Translations under genes and position numbers: made by a program | Assembly (NCBI RefSeq): GCF_009498525.1 | Contig: NZ_QSNT01000003.1 | Span: 1,300,222 to 1,364,221, forward strand | Direction: 5' to 3' | From: Rhizobium sp. ICMP 5592 | GTDB taxonomy: Bacteria > Pseudomonadota > Alphaproteobacteria > Rhizobiales > Rhizobiaceae | DNA: 64,000 nucleotides | Shown here: in pieces, positions 63,541-64,000 of the stretch | Numbering within the stretch: the stretch's first letter is position 1 | Layout of the letters: each line of letters starts with the position of its first letter | The notes under the pieces: generated by a model | Told to the model about the DNA's origin: nothing | What the model saw: the letters and a program-made list of their open reading frames with translations, nothing else | Databases searched by the model: none

Positions 63541-63577
63541 AAGACAATGGCGCCCCCTCGCAGGGCGCCATTGTCTT
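63541..63577. terminator. Terminator after pit, probably bidirectional
   Basis: AAGACAATGGCGCCC and GGGCGCCATTGTCTT pair perfectly over 15 bases with a 7-base loop, flanked by AAAAAA and TTAT. It is shared with the convergent mucR-type gene. Confidence 0.85.
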
Positions 63578-63676
63578 TATCGCTTCCTGTCAGCACCGGG
63601 ACGACCGCAACGTCACCTGCAACGGAAAGCACACAATCCCGTTTGAAAATCCATTCGGACTGTCGCGGTCTCAGTG

Positions 63677-64000
63677 CTAGCGGACGCTATCCTTCTTGTT
63701 GCCATTGGCACCAAGGCCAGAGAGCTTGGCGAGCTCCGAACGGCGGTTGGCATAGTTCTGCGCCACCATCGGATAGGTCGGGGCAAGACCCCATTTCTGG
63801 CGATACTCCTCGGGCGTCATGCCATAGTGGACACGCAGATGGCGCTTGAGCGTCTTGAAGCGTTTGCCGTCTTCAAGGCAGATGATGTAGTCGTTGGTCA
63901 CCGATTTCTTGAGATCGACGGCGGGAACGGGTTTCGTCCGCTCCACCGCCGGCGCCGCGCCGTCCAGGGCCTGCAGCGCCTCGTGCACATCCGTGATCAG
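63677..64000 (-). CDS. MucR/Ros family transcriptional regulator, 5' end beyond window
   Basis: The C-terminal part of a MucR/Ros-type zinc-finger-like regulator; the frame remains open to the right edge (LITDVHEALQALDG), so the true start is outside the window, though GTG at 63988 is open as well. The finger region reads YIICLEDGKRFKTLKRHLRV followed by HYGMTPEEYRQKWGLAPTYP. The first cysteine and both histidines are present, but the second cysteine of the CxxC pair is aspartate. These proteins control exopolysaccharide, motility and symbiosis genes. Confidence 0.93.
   Translation of the reverse strand: MITDVHEALQALDGAAPAVERTKPVPAVDLKKSVTNDYIICLEDGKRFKTLKRHLRVHYGMTPEEYRQKWGLAPTYPMVAQNYANRRSELAKLSGLGANGNKKDSVR

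Overview
The window looks like chromosomal DNA of a fast-growing rhizobium (Rhizobium/Agrobacterium group, Alphaproteobacteria). The pointers are high GC, a MucR/Ros-type regulator, a B12-controlled cbtBA locus, a TGA-N9-TCA iron box, RIME-like intergenic repeats, and a polA-marR intergenic region that appears to carry an AbcR-type small RNA. I see no rRNA, tRNA, CRISPR array, prophage or insertion sequence. Most of it is ordinary, densely packed metabolic DNA.

Layout. 0-3 kb: the end of an Old Yellow Enzyme gene, an SDR gene that has lost a normal start codon, and a LacI-type regulator facing a small, apparently degenerate divergent ORF across a cluster of palindromic operators. 3-9.6 kb: an MscS-type channel, a DUF1444-like protein, a ParD/ParE-type toxin-antitoxin pair, pncB and a 2-hydroxyacid dehydrogenase. 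9.6-15.5 kb: a yejABEF peptide importer on the minus strand, followed upstream by a TetR regulator. 16.6-22.8 kb: mepA, mgsA, glk, an ABC exporter, dapB and gpmA.

22.8-36.7 kb holds a full phosphonate uptake and C-P lyase locus: phnF facing phnGHIJKL, a hexapeptide acyltransferase and a flavin-type (PPOX) protein, then phnCDE1E2, a 2H-phosphoesterase-like DUF1045 gene, phnM and phnN. Two strong PHO-box candidates, upstream of phnG and phnC, suggest control by phosphate starvation. No phnP is present; the DUF1045 protein is the obvious candidate to replace it.

36.8-47.5 kb: polA, an AbcR-like sRNA with tandem terminators, a MarR regulator, an MHYT-PAS-GGDEF-EAL signalling protein, an M20 peptidase, and a nucleoside hydrolase/adenine deaminase purine-salvage pair. 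47.5-51.8 kb: an iron(III) ABC importer on the minus strand with an iron-responsive operator over its promoter. 51.9-58.7 kb: an MFS (MHS-type) transporter divergent from cyoABCD-SURF1 (cytochrome bo3 quinol oxidase). 58.8-61.2 kb: a histidine-phosphatase variant, a cobalamin riboswitch, cbtB, cbtA and a coupled unknown membrane-anchored protein. 61.3-64 kb: a small GCG_CRPN-type secreted protein, a Pit phosphate transporter and the C-terminal part of a MucR-type regulator that runs off the right edge.

No single novel system stands out. The best candidates for new biology are the B12-riboswitch cbtBA unit with its uncharacterised third gene, the phn locus with DUF1045 in place of PhnP, the AbcR-like sRNA, and several repeat families that show compensatory changes in their stems.
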